Positions 7,751 through 16,804 are shown, counted from the first letter of the stretch. The stretch is 24,568 nucleotides of DNA from JBEKYH01 sp049511115 (GCA_049511115.1 JBEKYH010000007.1:1-24568); one strand, 5' to 3'. Numbers and translations: made by a program. Notes: generated by a model not told the origin, from the sequence alone.

Positions 7751-10537
7751 CTACTTTGCTTTCTTGCCGTTCTTGACCGGATAAAGAATCGCCGCATGCG
7801 CCGCGGCCAAGCGCGCGATCGGCACGCGGAACGGGCTGCAGCTCACATAGTTCAGCCCAACCTGGTGGCAGAAGTGCACGCTCTTGGGGTCGCCCCCATG
7901 CTCGCCACAAATCCCGCACTTGAGCGTCGGCCGCACGCTCCGGCCCTTCTCGACTGCCATCCGCACAAGCTGCCCGACGCCAACCGTGTCCAATGTCTGG
8001 AACGGATCGCGATCGAGGATTTCCTTCTTCAAATAATCCGGCAGGAAGCTGTTCACGTCGTCGCGGCTGAATCCGAACGTCATCTGCGTCAGGTCATTGG
8101 TGCCGAAGCTGAAGAACTCCGCCACTCCGGCCATCTCGTCGGCCGTCAGCGCCGCCCGGGGGATTTCGATCATGGTGCCGAAGAGGTAATCGACCTTGAC
8201 CCCCTGCTCGAGCATGACCTGTTTCGCGGTCTCGACAGTGAACGGCTTGAGATAATCCAGTTCCTTCACCGTGCCCGACAGCGGAATCATGATCTCCGGC
8301 AGGACCTTGATCTTTTCCTTCTTCACCAGGCAGGCCGCCTCAATGATGGCCCGCACCTGCATCTCGAGGATTTCCGGATACGTGACCGCCAGCCGATCGC
8401 CGCGATGTCCCAGCATCGGATTCGATTCATGAAGCTGATTAACCCGGTTCTTCACCTGCTCCAGTGACAACCCAAGGCTCGCCGCGAGTTCCGCCTGATC
8501 TTTTTCATTATGCGGCAGGAATTCATGCAGCGGCGGGTCTAACAGGCGGATGGTCACCGGCAGCCCGTCCATCTCGCGGAAAATTCCCACAAAATCCTCG
8601 CGCTGATACGGCAGCAGCTTGGCCAGCGCCGTCTTGCGCGTCTCGACTGTCTCGGCCAGGATCATCTCGCGCATGTGGTGAATGCGCTGGGGATCAAAGA
8701 ACATGTGCTCCGTGCGACACAGGCCGATGCCTTCGGCCCCAAAGGCGCGGGCCGTCTTCGCATCAATCGGCGTGTCTCCGTTGGTGCGAATCTTCAATGT
8801 GCGGTACTTGTCGGCCCAAAGCATGATCTGCTTGAACGCTCCGGTAAGCTGCGCCTCGACGGTGGGAACCTGCCCTTCCATCACCTCGCCGGTCGTGCCG
8901 TCGATGCTCATAAAGCTATCCGGCCCGTATTGGATGCCGTTGATCGTGAGCGTCTTGCCCTTGGCGTCGATATTCAACGCTCCCGCGCCGGCCACGCAGG
9001 GCGTCCCCATGCCGCGCGCCACCACAGCCGCGTGCGAGGTCATTCCCCCAGTGCTGGTCAAAATGCCTTCGGAAACATGCATCCCGCCGATGTCCGCCGG
9101 CTCCGTCTCGCGGCGGACCAGAATAATCTGCTCGCCGTTCTTGACGCGCGCCTCCGCCTCTTCCGCGGTGAATGCGAGCTTGCCCACCGCCGCTCCCGGC
9201 GACGCCGGCAATCCCTTAGCCAGCACATTTCGCACAGCCTTGGGATCAAAGCCGGGATGCAGCAGTTGATCCAGACTGGCCGGGTCAACCCGCAACACAG
9301 CCGTCCGCTCGTCGATCAGTTTCTCCTTCACCAACTCCACCGCGATGCGTACGGCAGCCGCCGCCGTGCGCTTGCCGGTGCGCGTCTGCAACATATAAAG
9401 CTTGCCGCGCTCGACGGTGAATTCAAAGTCCTGCACTTCCTTGTAGCGGGCCTCTAACGTGTCCTTAACCGCCAGCAATTCCTTCCACGTCTTCTTCGAC
9501 CACTGCCCCATCTGTTCGCAGGGGATCGGCGTGCGAATGCCCGCGACGACGTCTTCACCCTGCGCGTTGACGAGAAATTCCCCGTAGAACTTGTTCTCGC
9601 CCGTGGACGGATTTCGCGTGAACGCCACGCCCGTCGCGCAATCATCGCCCATATTGCCGAACACCATCGACTGCACATTCACAGCCGTTCCGCGCAATCC
9701 GCGAATGTCATTCAATTCGCGATATTTGATGGCCCGGTCGCCCATCCAGCTCTTGAACACGGCTTCAATCGCGTGGGCAAGCTGAAGGTACGGATCAAAC
9801 GGGAATTCGCTGCCCACATGATCGAGGTAGACTTTCTTGTATCGCCCGACCACTTCCTTCAGGTCGTCCGCCGACAATTCGGTGTCGAGCGTCACGCCCC
9901 GGGCGCTTTTCACGGCGCTGAGCTCATGCTCGAAGTGCTCGTGATCCACGCCCATGACGGTGTCCCCGAACATGTTGATCAACCGGCGATAGCTGTCATA
10001 GGCAAACCGCGGATTATTCGTCAGCTTGGCCATTCCCTCGACGACTTCATCGTTCATGCCGATGTTCAACACCGTATCCATCATGCCCGGCATGGAGACT
10101 TTGGCCCCCGATCGCACAGCCACCAGCAGGGGATTGGTCGGATCGCCAAAATTCTTGCCCGTCGCCTTTTCCACGCGGATCATATTGGCCCGGACTTCCG
10201 CCATCAGACCGGCCGGTAACTTCTGGCCGAGATCGTTGTATTCCCCGCAGGTTTCCGTGGTGATTGTGAATCCCGGCGGCACCGGCAGCGGCACCAGCGT
10301 CATATCCGCCAGGTTGGCTCCCTTGCCTCCCAGCAGATCTTTCAAATGCGCTCCGCCTTCGGCTTTTCCGTTGCCGAAAAAGTAGACGCGCTTGACGCTC
10401 TTTGCAGCGCTTTTGGAAACGCTCTTCGTAATACTCTTGGAAATACTCTTGCCGTTAATCCTCCCGTTGCTCTTGCTGACGCTCTTCCGTGACGACGAAC
10501 CCGAAACCTTTCGGGCCTTACTCATTAATTTGGGCAT
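7751..10537 (-). CDS. ppdK: Pyruvate, phosphate dikinase with Ser/Lys-repeat N-terminal extension
   Basis: Interconverts pyruvate, ATP and phosphate with PEP, AMP and PPi. The 928 residues contain the N-terminal ATP-grasp domain (about 51-400; GGKGANLADM at 70-79), the swivelling phosphohistidine domain with GGMTSHAAVVARGMG (His502 catalytic, Thr500 at the position phosphorylated by PDRP in other species) and the C-terminal PEP-binding barrel with Cys877 in CGICGEHGG. All key residues are present. The family usually has about 875-890 residues; here some 50 extra precede the enzyme. Residues 16-50 are built of KS(V/I)(S/T) tetrapeptides, five in tandem at 30-49, strongly basic. No ATG, GTG or TTG codon near residue 50 could serve as an alternative start, so the extension seems to be translated. 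GAAGG lies three bases before the ATG. The gene probably has its own promoter and terminator. Confidence 0.97.
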   Translation of the reverse strand: MPKLMSKARKVSGSSSRKSVSKSNGRINGKSISKSITKSVSKSAAKSVKRVYFFGNGKAEGGAHLKDLLGGKGANLADMTLVPLPVPPGFTITTETCGEYNDLGQKLPAGLMAEVRANMIRVEKATGKNFGDPTNPLLVAVRSGAKVSMPGMMDTVLNIGMNDEVVEGMAKLTNNPRFAYDSYRRLINMFGDTVMGVDHEHFEHELSAVKSARGVTLDTELSADDLKEVVGRYKKVYLDHVGSEFPFDPYLQLAHAIEAVFKSWMGDRAIKYRELNDIRGLRGTAVNVQSMVFGNMGDDCATGVAFTRNPSTGENKFYGEFLVNAQGEDVVAGIRTPIPCEQMGQWSKKTWKELLAVKDTLEARYKEVQDFEFTVERGKLYMLQTRTGKRTAAAAVRIAVELVKEKLIDERTAVLRVDPASLDQLLHPGFDPKAVRNVLAKGLPASPGAAVGKLAFTAEEAEARVKNGEQIILVRRETEPADIGGMHVSEGILTSTGGMTSHAAVVARGMGTPCVAGAGALNIDAKGKTLTINGIQYGPDSFMSIDGTTGEVMEGQVPTVEAQLTGAFKQIMLWADKYRTLKIRTNGDTPIDAKTARAFGAEGIGLCRTEHMFFDPQRIHHMREMILAETVETRKTALAKLLPYQREDFVGIFREMDGLPVTIRLLDPPLHEFLPHNEKDQAELAASLGLSLEQVKNRVNQLHESNPMLGHRGDRLAVTYPEILEMQVRAIIEAACLVKKEKIKVLPEIMIPLSGTVKELDYLKPFTVETAKQVMLEQGVKVDYLFGTMIEIPRAALTADEMAGVAEFFSFGTNDLTQMTFGFSRDDVNSFLPDYLKKEILDRDPFQTLDTVGVGQLVRMAVEKGRSVRPTLKCGICGEHGGDPKSVHFCHQVGLNYVSCSPFRVPIARLAAAHAAILYPVKNGKKAK
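10391..10450 (-). repeat. 12-base tandem repeat encoding KS(V/I)(S/T) units in ppdK
   Basis: Five contiguous 12-base units (consensus AAGAGYRTTWCC on the minus strand) encode KSIS, KSIT, KSVS, KSAA and KSVK; two more units, KSVS and KSNG, lie at residues 18-25. Tandem units with multiples of three bases can grow or shrink without shifting the frame. Confidence 0.8.
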
Positions 10538-10568
10538 AAACCTTCAATCTCCGTAAAAGTAGGATGGC

Positions 10569-10598
10569 AATATTGGACGTTCCCGGCGCTGGTGTCAA
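10569..10598 (-). promoter_or_regulatory. Predicted sigma-70-type promoter of ppdK
   Basis: On the minus strand a perfect TTGACA (10593-10598) is followed after 18 bases by AATATT (10569-10574, four of six bases matching the -10 consensus). Transcription would start near 10562, giving a leader of about 25 nt that includes the ribosome binding site. Confidence 0.5.
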
Positions 10599-10734
10599 TT
10601 AGGTAAACGACCGAATCGGCCCCTAGTAGGTTAGGGATGCGCAAGCATGAGTGAATTCCCCCACAATGACGTGTGCGGACTTCATCGCCGCCGAAAAGCG
10701 CTCGTAATCGTCGGTCAGCCGCGTTGATACGTCT

Positions 10735-10762
10735 TTGACTCTCGCCCCCCGGGACCTATATC
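10735..10762 (+). promoter_or_regulatory. Predicted promoter of the FHA-phosphatase gene, near-leaderless
   Basis: TTGACT (10735-10740), a 16-base spacer and TATATC (10757-10762). The -10 box ends nine bases before the ATG, so the transcript would start within about three bases of the start codon. No Shine-Dalgarno sequence is present between them, which agrees with a leaderless or near-leaderless mRNA. Confidence 0.5.
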
Positions 10763-10771
10763 TTCGCCGTT

Positions 10772-12424
10772 ATGGCAACCCCGGTTACGGCAAAACCCTG
10801 GTTTCTCGTGCCCATTTCCGGACCCGTGTTGGCCCCAATTGAATTATCGTCAAAGCCCGGAGGACTCCTCCTCGGCCGCCATGAGCAGTGCGACATCCGT
10901 CTACCCGCCAACGCCGAAGGCGTCTCGCGAAACCACGCCCGCATCAGTCACGATGGAACGCGCTGGAACGTCGCGGACCTGGGCAGCCGCTGGGGAACTT
11001 TCGTCAATGGGATGAAGTTGTCTCCTCACACAACTGTCCCGCTCGGCGAGGGCGACCTGGTGCGGATCAGGCCCTGGACATTCATGGTCACCTGTCGAGC
11101 AGAGCAACGCGCCTCGAATATCGACAACGACACCGGCCAGACCCAAGTGCGCGCCGTCCTGCCCGATCCGCTGCGCCCTCTGGCTGAGGAGTTGCTTGCT
11201 TTGCTGCTTGAATACACGGCGGCTACCGGCGCCGCAACGAACGAATCCCAACTCGCAGATCTCCTCCTCGACGCGGCCATCAAGGGCACTCGCCTTGATA
11301 GCGCCGTGATGCTTCGCCCGCTGGATAATGCCGGAAATGTGGATGTCATCGCCTCTCGTCCCACCCGGCAGGGAAAGGAAACGGCCCCGAGTTTCAGCCG
11401 CTCCCTTATCGCCGCCGCGTCGAAAGGCGAGGCCGCCGAACTTCAAAGCGGCGCTTCTGAAAACATGGCCCTCAGCGTCGTTCAACTCGACATCACCTCG
11501 GCCATCTGCGTGCCGCTGATGCTGGCCGGCAGCGTGGTCGCGTACCTCTACCTCGACGCGCGGGGAACGCGCACGCGATCGTTCCGCCCCGGAAGCACCG
11601 CGTTCTGCGTCGCCCTGGGGCGCATGGCCAGCATGGCCATGACCAACTTCAAGCGCCTGGAAATGGAAAAACGCGAGGTCGCCGTCAACACCGAACTCAC
11701 CGCGGCCGCCGCCGCGCAGAAATGGATCATGCCCCCGCGCCAGGGCCGTTTCGGCGTCTTCAAAACCATCGGTGAAACCCGTCCCGGCCAGCTTATCGGC
11801 GGCGATTTCTTTGACATCATCCCCCTCGATAATCATAGCCTCGCCGTCGCGCTGGGAGACGTATCGGGAAAGGGCGTCGTGGCGTCAGTTCTGATGACCG
11901 CCGCGCAGGGCTTCCTTCATGCGGCCTTGACCCAGTGCACCGATCCGGTCGATGCCGTCATGCGCCTCAGCCGCTTCATCTTCCCAAGGCGGCCGGATGA
12001 AAAGTTCATCACCCTCTGGGTCGGCATTCTCGACTCAGCCGCCGGAACGCTCACCTACGTCGATTGCGGGCATAGCTTCGCCATCCTGCAACACAAGGAC
12101 GGAACGATCCAGCAACTCGACCAAGGCGGCGGCCCTCCCATCGGCGTGGATATTCAGTTCCCTTACCAATCCGAAACCGTCAAGTTTGAGGCCGGCGCGC
12201 GACTGATGATCGTCAGTGACGGAATCATCGAGCAATACAACGCATTGCCGGCCGACGCAGCGCTACGCCGCCAATTCGCCATAGACGGATTGAAAGCGGC
12301 AATATCCAAGCCAACCGCCGACGAAGTTGCCGAAGTATTCGCCGCGGTGATTCAGCATGCCGGCACGGATCGCCTCAGTGACGATGCGACGGCCGCAGTC
12401 GTCCGCTGGCAGGAGCAAGCCTGA
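10772..12424 (+). CDS. FHA-GAF-SpoIIE protein phosphatase (PP2C-type)
   Basis: A 550-residue signalling protein. Residues 29-106 form a forkhead-associated domain (GRHEQCDIRL, SRNHARI, and Asn79 in TFVNG), which in this family binds phosphothreonine peptides. Residues 135-295 look like a GAF sensor domain. Residues 325-547 are a SpoIIE/RsbU-type PP2C phosphatase; Asp345 (GGDFFD), Asp363 (LGDVSGKG), Asp483 (IVSDGI) and Asp537/538 (LSDDAT) are the expected metal ligands. It should be cytosolic and dephosphorylate a Ser/Thr protein, such as an anti-anti-sigma factor or a kinase target; no STAS or RsbW gene is visible nearby. The gene ends 14 bases from the stop of a convergent Ser/Thr kinase gene, a likely functional partner. 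It is transcribed divergently from ppdK. Confidence 0.93.
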   Translation: MATPVTAKPWFLVPISGPVLAPIELSSKPGGLLLGRHEQCDIRLPANAEGVSRNHARISHDGTRWNVADLGSRWGTFVNGMKLSPHTTVPLGEGDLVRIRPWTFMVTCRAEQRASNIDNDTGQTQVRAVLPDPLRPLAEELLALLLEYTAATGAATNESQLADLLLDAAIKGTRLDSAVMLRPLDNAGNVDVIASRPTRQGKETAPSFSRSLIAAASKGEAAELQSGASENMALSVVQLDITSAICVPLMLAGSVVAYLYLDARGTRTRSFRPGSTAFCVALGRMASMAMTNFKRLEMEKREVAVNTELTAAAAAQKWIMPPRQGRFGVFKTIGETRPGQLIGGDFFDIIPLDNHSLAVALGDVSGKGVVASVLMTAAQGFLHAALTQCTDPVDAVMRLSRFIFPRRPDEKFITLWVGILDSAAGTLTYVDCGHSFAILQHKDGTIQQLDQGGGPPIGVDIQFPYQSETVKFEAGARLMIVSDGIIEQYNALPADAALRRQFAIDGLKAAISKPTADEVAEVFAAVIQHAGTDRLSDDATAAVVRWQEQA

Positions 12425-12438
12425 ACCGCTTGCACAAT

Positions 12439-15249
12439 TCAATGATTTTCGCGGAATTCCTCAAGCCAATTTTCGACCAGCAACACGCCGGGCTTTTGCT
12501 GGCTCGAAGAATCGGACGGCGCTGGCGGCGCCTGAAGCATCAGAAATCGATTGGCGTCGGTAGTAACCTGAAAGAGTGTGGTGGAAGGCGCGGCGGCGGT
12601 ACTGTACGTGGACGCCGGCAGATCGCACACCTTCGCCGCCGCGCCAATCTGCAAATCCCCGTCCCGCTTGACGCTGGCAGACCAGAGTTGCTCGCGGTCC
12701 GGCGTCAGGTAGTACAATTCCGAGCCATTGGGCCGCCATTGCATCCGCGCGCCGCCGTTACTGGAGACACGGACCTTATTTGTGAAGCCTGGGAAGCTCA
12801 CCACAAACACTTCATTCTGCCCCGTCTCGTTCGACGAATAGGCCAGCAGGCTGTCATCGGGCGACATTGCCACGTCCTGCGGATTAAGTCCCTCAGGAAA
12901 ACCCTGGAGTTTCGGGTCTTTTCCAGCCAACTCGGCCCAGGCCCACACGTTGGCGCCCTTACCGTTGAGATTTGGCGCGGCGGGACCCGGCACAGAAGAT
13001 CGCACGCGCGCGAAGAGATACTTCCCACTGCGGGAAAATTCACGCAGCCAGCCGGCCACCACTCGTCCCCCGGCGCCGAATCCATCAACAGGCTGGGTGA
13101 AGACAGCATTCGGCTCCGGTCCCACCCCGCCAAAAAGCAGATTGTTCCCATCCGGAAACCAAAAAGCATTTTGTATCGTTTGCACTTTGATGGTTTGTGA
13201 CAGAGGCATGGAATTTCCGCGGGCCGTGTCGAAAACCCATAGTGCATCGGATCCGTCCACACCCGTGCTTATGGCGGTGATCCGACGTTCGTCGGGAGAA
13301 AGCTCTACACCCCGCAGCGAAGCCATGGGAGAACCCACCGTCTCGATGATCTTTCCTGACCGGTCGACCCAGACCATCTGCCGCAAAACGGTATGCTCGG
13401 CATCCGCGGGGCTATATGCGAGAGTTCCATCGGCGGCGATGCTGGGGAGCGATCCTTGTTCAGCCACCCGGAACACGTCGCCGGTGCGCTCCATTTTCAC
13501 CAGTGAAAATGGAAAGGCCCAAATGCCCCCGGTGTCATCTCTCCTTTCGAAAATGACATGCCCTGACGGGGCGTAGCATATTTGCCCCAAGTAGCTGTTT
13601 GGCATCTGAAACAATACCTTGGGTGAACCCGCCCCCGTCCAGACGGCAATGGTGTCAGCCGCCGTGTCCTTCCGGTACACTACCATCAGAATGCCGTGTC
13701 CGCCGGGCAAAACGCTGAGTTCGTGGAAATCCTGCTCGTCACCGCTGGGAGCCAATGCCATGACAGGCTCGGCGCCGTCGGCTGAAACCTCATAAAGGCC
13801 CGGCGGATTTGCATCCAAACCTAAACTTGTGAAGAAAATCCGGTTGTCTTCAGACCAGATGCCGCCCAAAACTCCATTCCCCGTCGGAATGTAAGCGGCA
13901 CAGATCAATCGGGGTGCGCCGCCGCCCGCGGGAACGCGGCACAGGTCCGTCCCATCGAAATACGCGACCTCGTCGCAGTTGGGCGACCAGAACATTCCTT
14001 GTGGCGGCTTGCCCACGTTCTGCGATAATCGCGGCGTCGCCAGCAGAACGGGTGGTCCGACCTGGTCCAGGCGGCGCAGCCATAATCCGTCGGCGTTGCC
14101 GTAGACCAATTTTTTGCCGTCAGGAGAGATCGACATACTTTCCACAACCGGAGCAAGCGTGAGCTTGCTGGGAGCCGGAACGTTAATTGCGATTTTCCGC
14201 AGAATTGGGGCTGGAAGTGCCTGCGCTGGAGCCGCTTGGGCCACCGGGCGTTGCGAAGCGGTTGATGGCCGAAGGAAGCCGTAAACTCCAACTGAAATCC
14301 CCATCACCGCCGCCAGCCACGGCAGTAATCGCCCCACGCTGAACGGCCCCTTCGCCTCAACGGCCTGCCCACGCAGGATTGAGCCGCCGCTGGAAAGGCT
14401 GTTCTCCAGCGCAAACGCGAGATCGGCCGCGCTCTGGAACCGCTGCTCCGGCCGTTTCTCCAGGCAGCGCCGCACCACCCGCTCCAGCGCCGCCGGCACA
14501 TTGGGCATCCGCTCCGACAAATCCTGCGGCTCAGTGTTCAGAATGGCGTTGAGAATCTCCACGCTCGCCTGCCCCTGGAACGCGCGCTGGCCGCAAAGCA
14601 TCTCATACAACACCGCGCCAAACGAAAAAATGTCCGATCGCTCCTCTGCCGCCAGCCCGCGCACCTGCTCCGGCGACATATACCCCGGCGTGCCAAGGAT
14701 GATGCCCGGCTCCGTCTGCTGCCGCGTCACCGTGGCCTGCGCCGACGGCGGCAACGCCGGCTTCGGGCCATCTGCGCTCTCCTGAAGCTTGGCCAGTCCG
14801 AAGTCGAGGATTTTGACCCGGCCATCAAATGTGATGAATAAGTTCTCAGGCTTCAAATCGCGGTGAATGACCCCCTTCGCATGGGCGGCCGCCAGCCCAT
14901 GAGCAATCTGAACCGCGAATTCCGCCGCGCGCCGCGCGGGCAACGGTCCACTCTTCAGCGCATCACGCAATGTTTGGCCGTCGAGAATCTCGCTGACGAG
15001 ATACGGCGAACCGTCGTGGACGCCGGAGTCGTGGATGACCAGGATATTCGCATGATTGAGCGTGGCCAGGGTTCGCGCTTCCTGCTCGAATCGCCCCAGT
15101 CGTTCCTGTTGAGCGGCAAAACTCCTGGGCAAGACCTTAACGGCAACCTCGCGACCCAGCTTGGTGTCCAAAGCGCGGTAGACTTCCCCCATGCCGCCCG
15201 CGCCGAGCTGCGAGTTGATGTGATAGTGGCCAACCGTCTGACCGACCAT
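12439..15249 (-). CDS. Membrane Ser/Thr protein kinase with TolB-like beta-propeller sensor
   Basis: A 936-residue PknB-type kinase. Residues 8-285 hold the kinase: glycine loop GAGGMGEVY (16-24), ATP-binding Lys38, alpha-C Glu57, HRDLKPEN (129-136, catalytic Asp131), DFG (149-151) and GTPGYMSPEQ (186-195). All catalytic residues are intact. A single membrane helix follows (about 307-326, LLPWLAAVMGISVGVYGFL). The rest, about 350-930, consists of WD40/PD40-like strands such as SISPDGKKLVYG, ELSPDERRITAIS and AMSPDDSLLAYSS, forming a propeller probably outside the membrane. This domain order is common in Acidobacteriota and Planctomycetota. It presumably senses an external ligand or partner and phosphorylates cytosolic Ser/Thr residues. 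It faces the FHA-phosphatase gene tail to tail. Ligand and targets are unknown. Confidence 0.95.
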   Translation of the reverse strand: MVGQTVGHYHINSQLGAGGMGEVYRALDTKLGREVAVKVLPRSFAAQQERLGRFEQEARTLATLNHANILVIHDSGVHDGSPYLVSEILDGQTLRDALKSGPLPARRAAEFAVQIAHGLAAAHAKGVIHRDLKPENLFITFDGRVKILDFGLAKLQESADGPKPALPPSAQATVTRQQTEPGIILGTPGYMSPEQVRGLAAEERSDIFSFGAVLYEMLCGQRAFQGQASVEILNAILNTEPQDLSERMPNVPAALERVVRRCLEKRPEQRFQSAADLAFALENSLSSGGSILRGQAVEAKGPFSVGRLLPWLAAVMGISVGVYGFLRPSTASQRPVAQAAPAQALPAPILRKIAINVPAPSKLTLAPVVESMSISPDGKKLVYGNADGLWLRRLDQVGPPVLLATPRLSQNVGKPPQGMFWSPNCDEVAYFDGTDLCRVPAGGGAPRLICAAYIPTGNGVLGGIWSEDNRIFFTSLGLDANPPGLYEVSADGAEPVMALAPSGDEQDFHELSVLPGGHGILMVVYRKDTAADTIAVWTGAGSPKVLFQMPNSYLGQICYAPSGHVIFERRDDTGGIWAFPFSLVKMERTGDVFRVAEQGSLPSIAADGTLAYSPADAEHTVLRQMVWVDRSGKIIETVGSPMASLRGVELSPDERRITAISTGVDGSDALWVFDTARGNSMPLSQTIKVQTIQNAFWFPDGNNLLFGGVGPEPNAVFTQPVDGFGAGGRVVAGWLREFSRSGKYLFARVRSSVPGPAAPNLNGKGANVWAWAELAGKDPKLQGFPEGLNPQDVAMSPDDSLLAYSSNETGQNEVFVVSFPGFTNKVRVSSNGGARMQWRPNGSELYYLTPDREQLWSASVKRDGDLQIGAAAKVCDLPASTYSTAAAPSTTLFQVTTDANRFLMLQAPPAPSDSSSQQKPGVLLVENWLEEFRENH

Positions 15250-15422
15250 TTGACAGCCCCATAGCGCACGCGCCGCGTCTCCCTCGGTGGAGTATTTGAA
15301 GCCGTATCAGGAGGCAACCGCATCGAGTCGTGGCGGCGCAAATTTATGCAATCACAAAACTTACGGCTGCGAGGACGGACAATCAATATGCTCCGGTGAA
15401 AATACAGGCGCGAATCGGGCCA

Positions 15423-16754
15423 TCACTTCCCTTGCGGCAGCGGCGGGAAGGCAATCCCCAGGTTCTCCGTTACGATCGGCTTCACCGGTCCATTCAAATC
15501 CATCGGGTCATATTTCAATTCCCACTCCAACGGCATCACGTACGCAAGCGTCGAGAAACCCCAGAAAACGTGCCCCTCGCCCTCGCCCGTTTCCGCGTTA
15601 AACCACTCGCGCGTGTTAGGATTCTCGTCCAGCACGAGGTGGTAGCTCTTCATCGCCAATTCATGCGCGACGCCGGGATAGTCATAGCGCATCAGGCCGT
15701 GGAAGATCATGTAATTCGCGCATATCCACGTCGAGCCTCGCCAATTGCACTCGTTGCTCGTGCTGATCAGGCTCTTACGAGACCCCTGGTAATAATCCGG
15801 TTCGGTCTTGGCGTACGTGGCAATGGGGTATTTCAACCAGAACTCGTTGGGATTGATCAAATGCTCCTGGATGATCCGCCGCGCCCGCTCCGGCGTCGCC
15901 ACGCCCGCCCAAAGCGGAAAGAACCCGGCCACGGACTTCACCTTCACGCGCTCGCCGGTCTTTTCATTGCGATCATAGTAAAAGCCATCCGTCTCATCCC
16001 AGAAAACGTCGTTGATGAGCTGCTTGAGCCGCTCGGCGTGATCGGTGTACGCCTGCGCGTCGGCTGGCTCCTGAAGCTGGCTGGCGATGATCGACATGGC
16101 CTGAAGCTCGCGCTCCAGATCGCAGGCCAGATCGACGCCTTCGTCCTGGAACGAGTTGAGCAACCCGGCCCGGCTCCATTGGTTGTCCATTCCCGTATGA
16201 TCGGCCGAGTTCCAGACCGGCAGGCCGTTATGATCGCTGTCGTATGCAAACCAGCGATCGATGTACTTTTTCAGCCGCTCATACCGGTCCCCGCGAATCC
16301 ACTCAAAGTCATTGCCGTGCAGGCGCGAGCCCATCACCGCAAGCTGCGCCAGGAATGGCTTGAAATCCTGCCCGGGGCGGAATTTGATGAGGCTGCGCGA
16401 AATGAAGCCGTCCGGCTGCTCCCGCGACAGGAACATCTTCAAGTTCGTGAAACAGTAATCACTGACCCCGTAGTAGGTCAGATAGATATTCTCGAAATAC
16501 AAATCCCAGTCGTAATATTCGTTGTAGGGATAGCCCGTCAGCATCAAGTCGGTGGTGCCGGGGAAATGATGCAACCCCTTGGTCAGGACATCGGAATTCA
16601 CCTGCGTCAGGCGGGTTTGCAGCTTTTGCACGGAATCCGGCCCGACACTGGCCTTGAATCCCTCCACTCCGGATGGCTCCGTCGCCTGAGCCGGCGCGCA
16701 CGCCGCGTATCCAAGAATTGTCAATAATGCCGTCGCTAATACCGCCCGAATCAT
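15423..16754 (-). CDS. Exported GH63-like glycosidase (mannosylglycerate/glucosylglycerate hydrolase-like)
   Basis: A 443-residue (alpha/alpha)6-barrel glycoside hydrolase. Residues 1-25 form a signal peptide (hydrophobic AVLATALLTILGY, cut likely after AQA). Family features are YDWDLYF (81-87), the general-acid candidate Asp190 in HTGMDNQWSR, NWRGSTWICANY (337-348) and the base candidate Glu383 in EWFNAETGEG, followed by VFWGFSTL. These fit GH63 enzymes that cut alpha-glycosides such as mannosyl- or glucosylglycerate; trehalase (GH37) is a more distant alternative. The substrate cannot be decided. Export suggests scavenging of an external compatible solute or oligosaccharide. A strong ribosome binding site (AGGGAGG) lies five bases before the ATG. 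It is divergent from hemB across a 62-base gap. Confidence 0.85.
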   Translation of the reverse strand: MIRAVLATALLTILGYAACAPAQATEPSGVEGFKASVGPDSVQKLQTRLTQVNSDVLTKGLHHFPGTTDLMLTGYPYNEYYDWDLYFENIYLTYYGVSDYCFTNLKMFLSREQPDGFISRSLIKFRPGQDFKPFLAQLAVMGSRLHGNDFEWIRGDRYERLKKYIDRWFAYDSDHNGLPVWNSADHTGMDNQWSRAGLLNSFQDEGVDLACDLERELQAMSIIASQLQEPADAQAYTDHAERLKQLINDVFWDETDGFYYDRNEKTGERVKVKSVAGFFPLWAGVATPERARRIIQEHLINPNEFWLKYPIATYAKTEPDYYQGSRKSLISTSNECNWRGSTWICANYMIFHGLMRYDYPGVAHELAMKSYHLVLDENPNTREWFNAETGEGEGHVFWGFSTLAYVMPLEWELKYDPMDLNGPVKPIVTENLGIAFPPLPQGK

Positions 16755-16759
16755 ATGTG

Positions 16760-16766
16760 CCTCCCT
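16760..16766 (-). promoter_or_regulatory. Strong ribosome binding site of the GH63-like gene
   Basis: AGGGAGG on the minus strand, five bases before the ATG at 16754. It fixes that start and is one of the strongest Shine-Dalgarno sequences in the window. Confidence 0.75.
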
Positions 16767-16804
16767 AAGAATTGATGGCCCGTATCGTGTCTGCCTCGCC
16801 CGCG

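Noticed and set aside
10901..11836. 311-residue open frame on the minus strand
   Set aside because: It is antisense to the FHA-phosphatase gene, whose domains are complete and ordered.
12430..13200. 256-residue open frame on the plus strand
   Set aside because: It is antisense to the kinase propeller, rich in Arg and His, and has no motif.
15330..16727. 465-residue open frame on the plus strand
   Set aside because: It is antisense to the GH63-like gene, whose catalytic motifs and strong ribosome binding site are clear.
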